From assembly GCF_000178115.2 (NCBI RefSeq), contig NC_014828.1:2617501-2681500 (forward strand): 64,000 bases of DNA. The letters are read 5' to 3'. Of this stretch, positions 31,639 to 40,571 are shown piece after piece (the stretch's first letter is position 1; each line of letters begins with the position of its first letter). A program made the translations under genes and the position numbers. The notes below the pieces were generated by a model, which ran no database searches, was not told the DNA's origin, and worked only from the letters and a program-made list of their open reading frames with translations. The DNA is from Ethanoligenens harbinense YUAN-3 (lineage in GTDB: Bacteria > Bacillota > Clostridia > Oscillospirales > Ethanoligenentaceae).

Positions 31639-32634
31639 ATGCAGCCATTTTCAAAAGAGATCGTCCAAAAAGCAAAAAACATCAGTCTGCTTGAATACCT
31701 TCAGCGCAAAGGCGTGGAGATGGTCAAAGACGGCAGATATTACCGCATGAAGGAGCATGACAGTTTTGTTGTAAATCCGGAAACCAATCTTTGGATCTGG
31801 AACTCACGGAACATCAGCGGCAAAAACGCCATTGATTACCTTGAACGGATCGAAAAAATGACGTTTGTCTCCGCCGTTTCTGAATTGTCGCAGATTGCGC
31901 CGGATATGCCTCTGGAACGCTCTCAGGCAGCCGATACACACCCACCCCCGGATGATAATAAGTCGTTCGTTTTGCCGCAAGCAGCACCGGACAACCGGCG
32001 TTGCTTTGCCTATCTCCACACTCACCGCGGCATTCTGCCGTCCGTAATCAACCACTTCATCAAAGCCGGAGCCTTGTATGAAGGTGCCGAATATCACGAT
32101 GCCGTGTTCGTGGGCTTCGATGATAAAGGCCTCCCGCGCCATGCGCACAAGCGCAGCACAAACACCTATTTGCCCAAGACGGGCACGGATGGCAAGCGAA
32201 AGCATGACCGCTGGGACGTAGACGGATCAGACAAACGGTTCGGATTTGCTCATATGGGCAAGTCTGATCGCGTGTATGTGTTCGAGGCTCCTATCGACAT
32301 GCTGTCGTACATATCCATCCGGATTATGAGGGAGGGGGCGAATCTGTGGAGGTTGGACAACTACATCTGCCTATTCTGCCTGGCGGATAACCGTCTGAAG
32401 GAATTTCTGCGCAGTCACCCCTATATTCACCGCATCGTGTTCTGCCTGGACAATGATGTAGACGGTAAGCTGCCAGACGACACGCCGGAAAATCATGGCC
32501 AGGCTGCGGAAGATCGCTTGATCGACGCGTACACCTGCCAAGGGTATGAAGCAACGCGCGACATCCCACCGCATGGCAAGGATTTTAATGACGCACTGCT
32601 CTTTATGATACGCACAAACAGCACACGTGGCTGA
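31639..32634 (+). CDS. Toprim/DUF3991 primase-like protein
   Basis: A 331-residue protein; ATG 31639 is nine bases after AGGAGG. The N-terminal part (ISLLEYLQRKGVEMVKDGRYYRMKEHDSFVVNP...NAIDYLERI) is the DUF3991-type module of mobile-element primases. The C-terminal part is a Toprim domain (VYVFEAPIDMLSY with its Glu, HRIVFCLDNDVDG with the Asp pair). It probably makes primers for the transferred strand. It heads the type IV secretion block. Confidence 0.8.
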   Translation: MQPFSKEIVQKAKNISLLEYLQRKGVEMVKDGRYYRMKEHDSFVVNPETNLWIWNSRNISGKNAIDYLERIEKMTFVSAVSELSQIAPDMPLERSQAADTHPPPDDNKSFVLPQAAPDNRRCFAYLHTHRGILPSVINHFIKAGALYEGAEYHDAVFVGFDDKGLPRHAHKRSTNTYLPKTGTDGKRKHDRWDVDGSDKRFGFAHMGKSDRVYVFEAPIDMLSYISIRIMREGANLWRLDNYICLFCLADNRLKEFLRSHPYIHRIVFCLDNDVDGKLPDDTPENHGQAAEDRLIDAYTCQGYEATRDIPPHGKDFNDALLFMIRTNSTRG

Positions 32635-32661
32635 GGCCCGTTATGAAACAGGAGGATCTAT

Positions 32662-32916
32662 ATGCAAAACCTTATCCAATGGATCAACAATGTTCAAACT
32701 CTTTTGAAACAGCTCGGGGTGCCGTTAGGCATTGTTTTTATGGTCGCGGCCGGCATCCTTCTGATGACCGGACAGGAAGGCGCCGCAAAGGGCAAAAAAT
32801 GGCTGGCTTATATTTTGGGTGGACTTGGTATCATCATGTTTGCCACGCAGATCGTATCGTCCTTCAGTACCTCCGCGTTTATCGCGCCTGCAGGCTGGAC
32901 ACTGTTCTTCAAATAA
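32662..32916 (+). CDS. VirB2-like conjugative pilin
   Basis: An 84-residue protein starting at ATG 32662 with AGGAGG upstream. Two membrane helices (about 21-38 and 49-70) are separated by a short basic loop (GAAKGKKW), the layout of VirB2/TrbC-type subunits. It stands immediately before the VirB6-like gene, as in other Gram-positive conjugation modules. Confidence 0.7.
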   Translation: MQNLIQWINNVQTLLKQLGVPLGIVFMVAAGILLMTGQEGAAKGKKWLAYILGGLGIIMFATQIVSSFSTSAFIAPAGWTLFFK

Positions 32917-32958
32917 TCGATTTGTATACGACTGCCTTTGAACGAGAGGTGAGGCTAT

Positions 32959-34866
32959 TTGCAGGAGGTATACAAAGGGCTTTCTTTTTTGCACGGCCAT
33001 ATCAATGTTGCAACCCCTGGGATGGATATATTGAGATGGCTTGGATACATCATCCTGTGTGCTTTGGCAAATGTTCTTGATGCTTTGGGAAAAGCAGTGA
33101 ATACCGTATTGGGAACAAACCTTGTGGCCAACATCCCCATTATCAACACATTTACCACGCAGATGTCATCGGTTGGATGGAGCGTGTTGAGTGTCTCGCT
33201 GATTGCGGTAGGACTATATTTTATTGTCTGGGGCAAAAACAATCATACCTTTCAACACTTGCTGTTTGCAGTCCTCCTGATGATGGCTATCCCGTTTATT
33301 TTTACACAGTTGGACAGCCTGCAAACGGCCGGAATCAATGACTTATCCGGCCAATTGTCTACAAACGGGAATGTCGGCGAAACGATGCTCAAAGGGTACA
33401 TCATTGATATCAACCAGTCCGGCACTGCAAAATCCATCCAGTACCTGAGCAATGACAAAAGCGGGATCAGTCCTTACGGAATGGATATCAACACACGACT
33501 GCCCACTGGCGATCCTTGGAATTACAAGGTGGACTATACGCTTGGAAATGACCAGTCCGGTTACAAAATGATGGGAGAGCCGTTAGGAGAGGGTTTTTTT
33601 GGTTTGGGCGCCGATCGCGTCTATGCCTATGATTATTCCTTTTTACTGCCTGCCGTCAGCCTTACCATCATGATTGTTGCCATGGCCTTGTCCGGTTTTA
33701 AGATTGGAAAAGTAATTTTCGATATCCTGTTCCACAAGGTGATTGCCGGTGTCGTATTTGCCTCCGACATCAATGAGGGGACGCGAACAAAAAAATATCT
33801 CAACAATCTGATTGGCCTTTACATCATGATGATCCTCACCATGGTCGTCTTCAAAATATTTATTGACGCAAGCCAGTGGATTAACGCCAATGTTGCGGAT
33901 GTTCTCCCACGCATCCTTTTGCTGGGTGGTTGCGCCTGGGGCTGCATTGAAGGCCCGGATATCGTCATGCGGCTGTTGGGCGTGGATGTAGGTATGCAAA
34001 ATGCCGCACAAACAGCCATAGCCGGTATGATGGGAATCAACGCGGCCACCGGTATGGTGAAAGGCGCTGGCCACATGGTAGGCGGTGCGGTCAATGCCGT
34101 CGCCGGAGCCGCCGGCGGAATTTCCGCGCTGCCGGGTATCAAAGATGCGTTTGCAGCAGGAAGAACAGCAAAAGCCGGAGGCGATTTCGCCAACGCTGCT
34201 GACTTCAATAACAGTCTGGCCAAAGGTGGAAAAGGCTTTTTCGGCGCGCAAAACGGTGTCTCCAACGCAGCAAAGACGTTGGGCTTTATGACAGGAAAAA
34301 AGCCCAAAACACCGGATGCAAAGGACGGTGCAAAATCGACATCTTCCGCATCCTCCCCATCTGCCGAAGAAACAACATCAAGCACAGGAACGCCACCAAA
34401 TTCCAGCACGGCTGAAGAGACGCCGCTTTCTCAGGCTTTCGAGGCGGCGGCAGAAGATAATACCCCTCCGCCCAACTCAGATCCCTCAGAAGAACCGCCG
34501 TCTTCGTCCGGCTCCGGTCCTTCTGAGGATGTGCCGCCCCCGCCACCGTCCAGTTCCGGCACGTCCGGCGCAACACCCCCGCCTCCCTCCGGTTCCGGCA
34601 CGTCCGGCGCAACTTCCCCGCCTCCCTCCGGTTCCGGTGCGTCCGGCGCAACACCACCACCGTCCGGTTCCGGCGCGTCCAGGGCAGCACCACCACCGTC
34701 CGGTTCCCGCGATTCTGGGGCAACGCCACCGTCCGGTTCGGGCGAATCCAAGACAGCACCGCCGCCAACCGGCGATATACTGCACGGCTGGCAGCAGGCA
34801 ACAGATGCTGTTGAAAAGCAAAAGCCTAAACGCACGTTTTGGCCGAAGAAAGACGAAAGGCAGTAA
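32959..34866 (+). CDS. VirB6-like polytopic membrane protein
   Basis: A 635-residue protein; the start TTG 32959 follows GAGAGGTGAGG. Residues 20-345 contain about seven membrane helices and a periplasmic-type loop (residues 115-225), as in VirB6/TrbL channel proteins. The C-terminal 180 residues are a low-complexity cytoplasmic tail of Pro/Ser/Gly repeats (SGSGTSGATPPPP). The tail is repetitive in DNA too. VirB6 proteins form the inner-membrane pore. Confidence 0.78.
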   Translation: MQEVYKGLSFLHGHINVATPGMDILRWLGYIILCALANVLDALGKAVNTVLGTNLVANIPIINTFTTQMSSVGWSVLSVSLIAVGLYFIVWGKNNHTFQHLLFAVLLMMAIPFIFTQLDSLQTAGINDLSGQLSTNGNVGETMLKGYIIDINQSGTAKSIQYLSNDKSGISPYGMDINTRLPTGDPWNYKVDYTLGNDQSGYKMMGEPLGEGFFGLGADRVYAYDYSFLLPAVSLTIMIVAMALSGFKIGKVIFDILFHKVIAGVVFASDINEGTRTKKYLNNLIGLYIMMILTMVVFKIFIDASQWINANVADVLPRILLLGGCAWGCIEGPDIVMRLLGVDVGMQNAAQTAIAGMMGINAATGMVKGAGHMVGGAVNAVAGAAGGISALPGIKDAFAAGRTAKAGGDFANAADFNNSLAKGGKGFFGAQNGVSNAAKTLGFMTGKKPKTPDAKDGAKSTSSASSPSAEETTSSTGTPPNSSTAEETPLSQAFEAAAEDNTPPPNSDPSEEPPSSSGSGPSEDVPPPPPSSSGTSGATPPPPSGSGTSGATSPPPSGSGASGATPPPSGSGASRAAPPPSGSRDSGATPPSGSGESKTAPPPTGDILHGWQQATDAVEKQKPKRTFWPKKDERQ

Positions 34867-34871
34867 GGCTT

Positions 34872-35249
34872 ATGGGAATCATACCGAGATCGACAAAGCT
34901 CAAAATCAAGGTCGTTGCCGGCCAAAGTATACAGTGGCTGATGGGGTGTGTCATGACCATGATGCTGGCAATGTCCCTGAGCAACCAATATGTTCATGCA
35001 TACCTGCACGTTCCTTTTTTTATTGTGTGCTTTGTTCTTTACGTTATTTTAATGCGTCCCGCCCCAACCAATCCAACACGGCAAACATGGCAGTGCCTGA
35101 TTTTGTGGGTTTTTTACTGGAAAACTCCCAAGCAGTTCCTTTCCATTGTCGGGTGTGCGTTTGAGGAAAAGCGGAAAGCCCGCGGCAGCCTTTCCGAAAC
35201 ACCCAAATCTTCACCGATTACTTTGAGAAAGGGGTTTGCGCTGCAATGA
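34872..35249 (+). CDS. PrgI/VirB3-like membrane protein
   Basis: A 125-residue protein starting at ATG 34872, five bases after the VirB6-like stop. It has two membrane helices (about residues 24-40 and 44-60), preceded by a basic IPRSTKLKIKV segment typical of PrgI/VirB3-type partners of VirB4. Its stop overlaps the next start (ATGA). Confidence 0.65.
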   Translation: MGIIPRSTKLKIKVVAGQSIQWLMGCVMTMMLAMSLSNQYVHAYLHVPFFIVCFVLYVILMRPAPTNPTRQTWQCLILWVFYWKTPKQFLSIVGCAFEEKRKARGSLSETPKSSPITLRKGFALQ

Positions 35250-35812
35250 CCAACAATGAACAGCATTTTGTCACCGAAGCCTGCCAGTTTAAGCATGTCG
35301 TAAATGACAAATATCTCGCTGTAAAATTTGGCGACAAAACACGTTACGCCGGAGGACTTTTGATTTCCGGCGTCAATATCTTCGCGTACAACGGGTCGGA
35401 CCGGCTGCTTTGCATGATCTCCTATGGCGACGCTGTCCTGCTCAGTAAAGGATGCAGCAAAAACATCTTCATTGCCCGTCACCCGGATTATTCCAAGCAA
35501 ATCGCCTGGCTGGGCCAGCACGAACAGATGCAAACGAACGCCAATTTCAAAAACATTCTGGCACGGCAGAGACATGTGATCGAATGGTGGACGGACAATC
35601 GCATGGAAAGACGCTCATGCATCATCACCTATGGGGATTCCATGCAGGCGGTTGACGATGAGCTGGCCAGATATGCGGGCCAGCTACAGCGCGCGGGAGT
35701 CTCGGCCGAGGTGTGTACAACCGAGGATTTTATTACAATCTACAAGGCACTCTTACAGGGAGGTGAAGAACAATATGGATCTGCAACAGACGATAAGGGA
35801 CAACCTTCGTGA
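35246..35812 (+). CDS. Small protein resembling a VirB4 N-terminal domain
   Basis: A 188-residue soluble protein. The pattern DKTRYAGGLLISGVN...LLCMISYGDAVLLSKG...RHVIEWWTDNRMERRSCIITYGDS...LARYAGQLQRAGVSAEV resembles the N-terminal part of VirB4-family proteins. It overlaps the ATPase gene by 38 bases, so the two are translated together. It could be a split VirB4 domain or an adaptor. The assignment is by pattern only. Confidence 0.5.
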   Translation: MTNNEQHFVTEACQFKHVVNDKYLAVKFGDKTRYAGGLLISGVNIFAYNGSDRLLCMISYGDAVLLSKGCSKNIFIARHPDYSKQIAWLGQHEQMQTNANFKNILARQRHVIEWWTDNRMERRSCIITYGDSMQAVDDELARYAGQLQRAGVSAEVCTTEDFITIYKALLQGGEEQYGSATDDKGQPS

Positions 35813-37730
35813 TAAGCTCCATCTGTTTATGCCTGGCTCGGATACTTCAAATGCCGATCAAACAGAGGAAGATATTCGGTTTATCAAGCAAATTTTACCG
35901 TCCGGAATTACACAGTCGAAACAGTACCTGAAATCTGGGAATTGTTATATGACCGTATATCTGGTCAACAGATTTCCAACGAGGATGCCTGCGCTTGTTT
36001 TTACAGAAATCTTCAACAAGCCGGGTGTTACCGTTACGATGGACCTGGAGGTCGCACAAAAATCTCAGGCCATGGAGGAACTTGAGAACAGTATCAACGA
36101 GTTGGACACACGCGTTTTTGTCAACAGGCATTCCAGTGAAAACCGCAATGATTCCTATGATTTGAACGATTTGCTGGAACTCCACAAGAAACTCCAGCTT
36201 ACTTCCGAGGATATTGCGTATATTTCGCTGCGCTTCTGGATATATGCGAAGACGGTTAACGAGCTGAAAGCAAAAGTGAAAAGTCTCGCGGATGATCTGA
36301 AAACCTATGGCATGTATGGCTTTGTCCCGGAGTATGAGATACTCGCGGAGTACAGGGGGATGCAGATCGCCGCCAACACGATCCGCCAGCCTATTCCGAT
36401 TCTGGACACGCTGAAAGAACAGTTCCCGTATTACTTCCAATCGTTTACCGACCCGCATGGATGGGTGTGGGGTGAGACGAAGACGGGAGGCCTGGTGCTT
36501 CTTGACACAAACAGGCATACCAGCCAGCGAAAAAGCTCCGATATTGTGTTCATCGGTCAGAAAGGCGCCGGGAAAAGTACCGAACTTAAATACCATGCGC
36601 AGATCCAGCTTGCGCTGGGAAATAAAGTGCTGGCTTACGATGTGGAAGGCGAAATGCTCGAATATGCAGTCGTCAACGGCGGCCGAGTTGTTAAGCCTGC
36701 TGATCCAAGCGGATACATCAATTTTCTGGAGCTTCACCAGATGTTTTCCAAAAAAATTGAAGAGGACATCTCCGACGCGGCGGCGGATGAGACAAGCATC
36801 ATCGCGGAGAATTATACCTATGAAATGTCCCGTTTGGTGAAAAATTTCCAACAACTTTTTCCGGAGCTTGGAGACGAGCATTTTGATGAGCTTCGTGATA
36901 TGCTCATGCGCACGTTCTTAAAATTCCATATAACAAAAACAACTCCGTTGATCAGACTGTCACATGAAGATTTCCCTGTGATGCATGATCTGTATGACAC
37001 GCTTTACGACGCCCTCTATGAAACCGGCACGGATGGCAAGCTGTATTACAGGGCATCCGTCAGTGAACACCGCCGCAACGTCCTGGAACGTCTCCTGGCA
37101 AAAATAAAGCCCTATCAGCGCGATGGCATCTATGCCCCCTACTTTGACCACCATTCCGCGTTCGACATATCCGAGGAACAACTGGTCGTGTTTGATATGT
37201 CGTCCTTAAACGGGCTTGAGGAAAATATCTCGAACGCCTACATCATGCACACGATGTCCTTGATGTGGAGCGAGGTTTACAAAAATCGCATACGCAATAT
37301 GGGACGACGGGGTGAGGAAATTCGCGAATGCATCCTGATATTTGATGAGGCACATAAAGTGCTGAACACGAAAAACACCGAGGGCCTTGCGTTGTGTGAC
37401 GATATGACCAGACGAGACCGGAAATATGACGCGGCGATCTGGCTTGCATCCCAACAGCCCCGCGACTTTGCACCATCCGGCTACAACGAAAACCTGGATA
37501 AGATCCACAATATTTTTGGTCTCATACAGTATAAAGTGCTGATGCAGCAGGACCAGAGCAATTTCCCAATTCTTAAAGAATTGTTCCCGCAGTTTACAGA
37601 CAGTGAAATCGAGTCCACCGCATTGTATGAGAAAGGTGAAAAACTGATTTCCATTGGTGCGGGAGCAAAGATTCGATGCGCGCTAACGCTGCCTGACGAT
37701 TATCTTGCCTATTTCGGCGGAGGGCGCTGA
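35775..37730 (+). CDS. virB4: VirB4/TraE-type conjugation ATPase
   Basis: A 651-residue ATPase starting at ATG 35775 (AGGGAGGTG upstream). Walker A GQKGAGKST is at residues 261-269, and Walker B CILIFDEAHK near 518-527. The conserved IWLASQQPRDF follows near 560, and KIHNIFGLIQYK is typical of the family. It energises substrate and pilin movement in the type IV secretion system. The length is normal for Gram-positive VirB4. Confidence 0.92.
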   Translation: MDLQQTIRDNLRDKLHLFMPGSDTSNADQTEEDIRFIKQILPSGITQSKQYLKSGNCYMTVYLVNRFPTRMPALVFTEIFNKPGVTVTMDLEVAQKSQAMEELENSINELDTRVFVNRHSSENRNDSYDLNDLLELHKKLQLTSEDIAYISLRFWIYAKTVNELKAKVKSLADDLKTYGMYGFVPEYEILAEYRGMQIAANTIRQPIPILDTLKEQFPYYFQSFTDPHGWVWGETKTGGLVLLDTNRHTSQRKSSDIVFIGQKGAGKSTELKYHAQIQLALGNKVLAYDVEGEMLEYAVVNGGRVVKPADPSGYINFLELHQMFSKKIEEDISDAAADETSIIAENYTYEMSRLVKNFQQLFPELGDEHFDELRDMLMRTFLKFHITKTTPLIRLSHEDFPVMHDLYDTLYDALYETGTDGKLYYRASVSEHRRNVLERLLAKIKPYQRDGIYAPYFDHHSAFDISEEQLVVFDMSSLNGLEENISNAYIMHTMSLMWSEVYKNRIRNMGRRGEEIRECILIFDEAHKVLNTKNTEGLALCDDMTRRDRKYDAAIWLASQQPRDFAPSGYNENLDKIHNIFGLIQYKVLMQQDQSNFPILKELFPQFTDSEIESTALYEKGEKLISIGAGAKIRCALTLPDDYLAYFGGGR

Positions 37731-37731
37731 C

Positions 37732-38400
37732 ATGGGTTCCGTTCTCCATGGGATTGCCTCAAAACTCAAATGGAAGCTGCTCATTGCCGCCGCACCTGTC
37801 CTCTTAATTTCGGCCCTCGGCGTGCTGGTTGTATTGGTCGCGGCGGTATCAATCCAGCATGCGTCCTCATCGGAATCAACCGCGTCTACCACCAGCAGCG
37901 CGGCGTACATTCCCGGTCAGGTGACAAACCTGCCAATCAGTAAAATGGGACTTGTATTTATTGAACAATGGGAAGGGGCCTATTCCAACTGGTACGATGA
38001 CGGTTATGGGAACATGACCATCGGATATGGCCACACGGGGCCGCTTCCTACTGGCTTTACGTCCCCGCTCACCACAGGCCCCGGCGGTACGGCAGAGCAA
38101 CTTCTCATACAGGATTTAAGCAGCGGTGGATACTGCTCCTCCGTTCAAAAAGAGTTCCAGGGCGTCGCCTTAAACCAGAACCAAATGGATGCATTGATCA
38201 GTCTTGCTTACAACATCGGAGGAAACGCATGGAATAGCCTGAGCCTTACGCAAGCGGTCAAAACGGGTGCGCCTCCTGACATTATCACAGCGGATTTTGA
38301 AAAAATATGCTACGCAGGAACCACATATTCACCCGGTCTGTACCGGCGTCGTGTGGCGGAGGCGCTGCTGTACACACAGGGGACTTATACATATCCGTAA
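37732..38400 (+). CDS. Membrane-anchored GH24 muramidase (VirB1-like role)
   Basis: A 222-residue protein starting at ATG 37732 directly after the virB4 stop. A membrane anchor at residues 16-40 is followed by a Ser/Thr linker and a phage-lysozyme (GH24) domain. The catalytic Glu lies in FIEQWEG, the Asp in WYDDGYGN and the Thr in MTIGYGHT. The end of the fold (QMDALISLAYNIGGNAW) is also conserved. It should open peptidoglycan locally for the transfer channel. Confidence 0.88.
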   Translation: MGSVLHGIASKLKWKLLIAAAPVLLISALGVLVVLVAAVSIQHASSSESTASTTSSAAYIPGQVTNLPISKMGLVFIEQWEGAYSNWYDDGYGNMTIGYGHTGPLPTGFTSPLTTGPGGTAEQLLIQDLSSGGYCSSVQKEFQGVALNQNQMDALISLAYNIGGNAWNSLSLTQAVKTGAPPDIITADFEKICYAGTTYSPGLYRRRVAEALLYTQGTYTYP

Positions 38401-38420
38401 ATACGGTAGGGGGTGTAATT

Positions 38421-38984
38421 TTGCAATCAAAGGGCCGAATCTACGGTGTTCTATTCGTTGTAATTCTTGTTGTCTGCGGGTTCTTTTTTTCCTCAAAGCT
38501 CTGGTTGCCTGACGATCGTTCGCTCAAAAACCTCAACTATGACCAAGTGCTCACCCTGGGGGATTGGATGATACGTTTTCAAGACGCATCGTTTAATAAA
38601 GCGGCTGGAACGATGACGGTCAATGTGCTGCAAAAAGCACAGCTTGCAACTGATGGTCCGTACAAGGTGGTAGTCTATTTAGGAGACAAAAGCCTCGGAA
38701 AAAAACTGCCGTTTCATCTGAACCCCGTTATGGACAGGCCTAACCTGCAAGTGCTGAACATAGAAAAAATTCCAGCGGATTTTTACTATGTTACAGTTGA
38801 AGTCATCGTTCCGCAAAGCTATGCATCTCCCTCATCCGGAACCTCGACGGGCGATTCCAACCAAGACATATTTGGCACGGGTTCCGCCGTTCAGCAGCAG
38901 GAGCAGCCTGTTACGACAGAAGTCCATATTGACTATAGAAAAGTCCATATAATCAAAAATGCTGCGGATAAAAAGGAGTCATAA
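38421..38984 (+). CDS. Membrane-anchored transfer accessory protein
   Basis: A 187-residue protein with TTG start behind TAGGGGG. A membrane helix at about residues 8-28 and a beta-rich external domain precede a Gln/Ser-rich tail. Its place between the muramidase and small membrane genes suggests part of the transfer apparatus. I cannot assign it to VirB8 or any other named family. Confidence 0.55.
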   Translation: MQSKGRIYGVLFVVILVVCGFFFSSKLWLPDDRSLKNLNYDQVLTLGDWMIRFQDASFNKAAGTMTVNVLQKAQLATDGPYKVVVYLGDKSLGKKLPFHLNPVMDRPNLQVLNIEKIPADFYYVTVEVIVPQSYASPSSGTSTGDSNQDIFGTGSAVQQQEQPVTTEVHIDYRKVHIIKNAADKKES

Positions 38985-39121
38985 TGCAAGCGGTATACAT
39001 CATTATGATCGTGTTGCTGTTCGCCGCAGGCGCCTATGGTTCGGCGCTGAATGCGCACCGAAAATCTGCTCAAAAACCACCTGAAAAGGAGTCGAAACGT
39101 AATGTCAAAAAACCGCAATAA
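38984..39121 (+). CDS. Small membrane protein
   Basis: A 45-residue protein with a helix (residues 4-21) and a strongly basic tail. Start and stop overlap the neighbours on both sides, and AAAAGGAG precedes it. Confidence 0.55.
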   Translation: MQAVYIIMIVLLFAAGAYGSALNAHRKSAQKPPEKESKRNVKKPQ

Positions 39122-39425
39122 GGACAGCAATATTCCCAAATGGTATCTGGAAGCCGCCATAGAAATCGCGGCGGCACAGGGCACGACCTGGGATGACGTT
39201 TTGAAGGATTTCATCAAAAAATACGTCAGCGATAATATGTCTATTCTGGTCGGGCAAGCCAAACGCGGGCGCTTGCAAACGCCCAAAGAAGCTCCCCAAA
39301 AGAGTGCGCAGCAGCCTGCCTCTCCGCCAGTTCTTCGCACGGAGGTTTCCGGGACACCTGCCGCAGATACCGCGCATCCCGCGCCATCCACGGCGTATAA
39401 AACCGGCGAGAATCCCACGCCATAA
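39102..39425 (+). CDS. Hypothetical protein of the transfer region
   Basis: A 107-residue protein starting at ATG 39102 within the previous gene. Residues 10-45 are helical and may bind DNA or a partner (IPKWYLEAAIEIAAAQGTTWDDVLKDFIKKYV). The second half is Pro/Ala-rich and disordered. No family is recognised. Confidence 0.5.
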   Translation: MSKNRNKDSNIPKWYLEAAIEIAAAQGTTWDDVLKDFIKKYVSDNMSILVGQAKRGRLQTPKEAPQKSAQQPASPPVLRTEVSGTPAADTAHPAPSTAYKTGENPTP

Positions 39426-39439
39426 TCTCCACCATATCG

Positions 39440-39501
39440 CCCTGATGAGAGCCGGATGGCAACCGGCCGAAATGCCCCGAAGGGGGGCATAGGCGAGAGC
39501 C
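39440..39501 (+). ncRNA. Structured RNA-like element, copy 1
   Basis: The pattern CCCTGATNAGA-N-CCGGATGGCAACCG, then ATGCCC...GGGCAT hairpin, then AGGCGA recurs at 40501-40562. It lies 28 bases before a small ribbon-helix-helix-like gene. Differences between copies largely fall in loops or preserve pairing. I do not recognise a named riboswitch. Confidence 0.5.
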
Positions 39502-39528
39502 AGAATAAGCAAAAGCGAGGTGCTATTT

Positions 39529-39864
39529 ATGACGTATGAAATAAAGGTCAAGGGCATATCTCAGGAAACTTACGATAAAATCAACCTCTGTTTTGAACAC
39601 TCTAAATTTCCTGACAGGAGCGCATACATCATCCATGCGCTTGAACTCCACATGCTCTATAATGATTCCGCGTTTATCCGTTTGCTTCCCGATACGCTCC
39701 GCATATTGGTAGAAGACATCATCGCAAAAGAGATCAATAAGCGTGGCGATCTACTTGAGTTGGCACTGATAAACATTCAAAAAGATACGGAGTCACGGCA
39801 GCAATTGTGGCGTCTTCTTAACAATGATAATGTCCCGGAAAGTGATGAAAACGATGATTTTTAA
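39529..39864 (+). CDS. Ribbon-helix-helix-like relaxosome accessory candidate
   Basis: A 111-residue protein starting at ATG 39529 behind GCGAGGTG. The N-terminus fits a ribbon-helix-helix (EIKVKGISQETYDKINLCFEHSKFPDRSAYIIHALELHML), followed by a helical acidic C-terminus. It borders the candidate oriT, where relaxosome accessory proteins usually bind. Confidence 0.55.
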   Translation: MTYEIKVKGISQETYDKINLCFEHSKFPDRSAYIIHALELHMLYNDSAFIRLLPDTLRILVEDIIAKEINKRGDLLELALINIQKDTESRQQLWRLLNNDNVPESDENDDF

Positions 39865-39905
39865 GCGTGGGCCGTTCGTGGCCACACCCTCTAAATCGTG
39901 GGTCG

Positions 39906-40045
39906 TGTGTGGGTAGTTCACCCGAAAAGGCCAAATATCTCCTAGAAAATGGTATTACTTCTACCCACGCGCTACCCACAACGCACCTTTTCAGGGCCCC
40001 GTTCAAATCCTGTCACTGACAGGATTTGCGCGTCTTTGGGGCCCC
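39906..40045 (+). other. Candidate origin of transfer (oriT)
   Basis: A gene-free region between two small DNA-binding-protein genes upstream of the relaxase. TGTGGGTAG (39908-39916) pairs with CTACCCACA (39972-39980), with another CTACCCAC at 39961. A perfect 25-base inverted repeat (40004-40028, arms of 12 around C) contains AATCCTG followed by T, matching the MOBP nic consensus YATCCTG^Y except for the first base. GGGGCCCC-type arms flank it. Confidence 0.55.
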
Positions 40046-40122
40046 GCCCCCTTATGCTCGTTTTTAAAATCACCTCTAAACCCCGAAAAGGGCCGGAAAC
40101 CAACAATAGGGAGGAAATGGAA

Positions 40123-40506
40123 ATGCCTGAAAAAGTGTTGCGGAAGCACCTGTTATTAACAGAAAAGGCATGCAACTCGTTAGATGAATTGGCTAAGGCA
40201 GCAGGGATGCCCAAAGGGCAGTATATAAGCTGCCTGATATTAGAAGAAGCGGCACGGCAGAAAGACGAACTGAGCGCGTCAGGTGAGGCACACCGCGCGT
40301 ACTTGGCTGCACATGCGGCAGACCGAAAGATGGCAATACTCCTTGATTCGTGGAATAGTTATTTGCACCAGTTTGAATCCGGCGCAACGGATGAAAATTT
40401 CCGGCCTGCCGCAGACGATCCGCAAATCTGGGTTAAAAAGGCGGACGACTTGGAAGAGTACAGACGCAAAGTCGCGTATGACAAGAAACGTAGAAAATCG
40501 CCCTGA
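40123..40506 (+). CDS. MobC-like mobilisation accessory protein
   Basis: A 127-residue protein starting at ATG 40123 with GGGAGG eight bases upstream. Residues 5-45 (VLRKHLLLTEKACNSLDELAKAAGMPKGQYISCLILEEA) match the ribbon-helix-helix region of MobC/relaxosome proteins, and a helical tail follows. It lies just right of the candidate oriT. Confidence 0.6.
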   Translation: MPEKVLRKHLLLTEKACNSLDELAKAAGMPKGQYISCLILEEAARQKDELSASGEAHRAYLAAHAADRKMAILLDSWNSYLHQFESGATDENFRPAADDPQIWVKKADDLEEYRRKVAYDKKRRKSP

Positions 40507-40562
40507 TTAGAACCGGATGGCAACCGATCAAAATGCCCGAAAGGAGGGCATAGGCGATAACC
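40501..40562 (+). ncRNA. Structured RNA-like element, copy 2
   Basis: Second copy of the 39440 element; it begins inside the last codons of the MobC-like gene. It leads into the small helix-turn-helix-like gene. Confidence 0.5.
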
Positions 40563-40571
40563 AATTAAATT

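Noticed and set aside
40001-40028. GTTCAAATCC resembles a tRNA T-loop, hinting at a tRNA fragment or attachment site
   Set aside because: No acceptor stem, anticodon arm or CCA end lies nearby. The sequence is better explained as one arm of a perfect inverted repeat in the candidate oriT.
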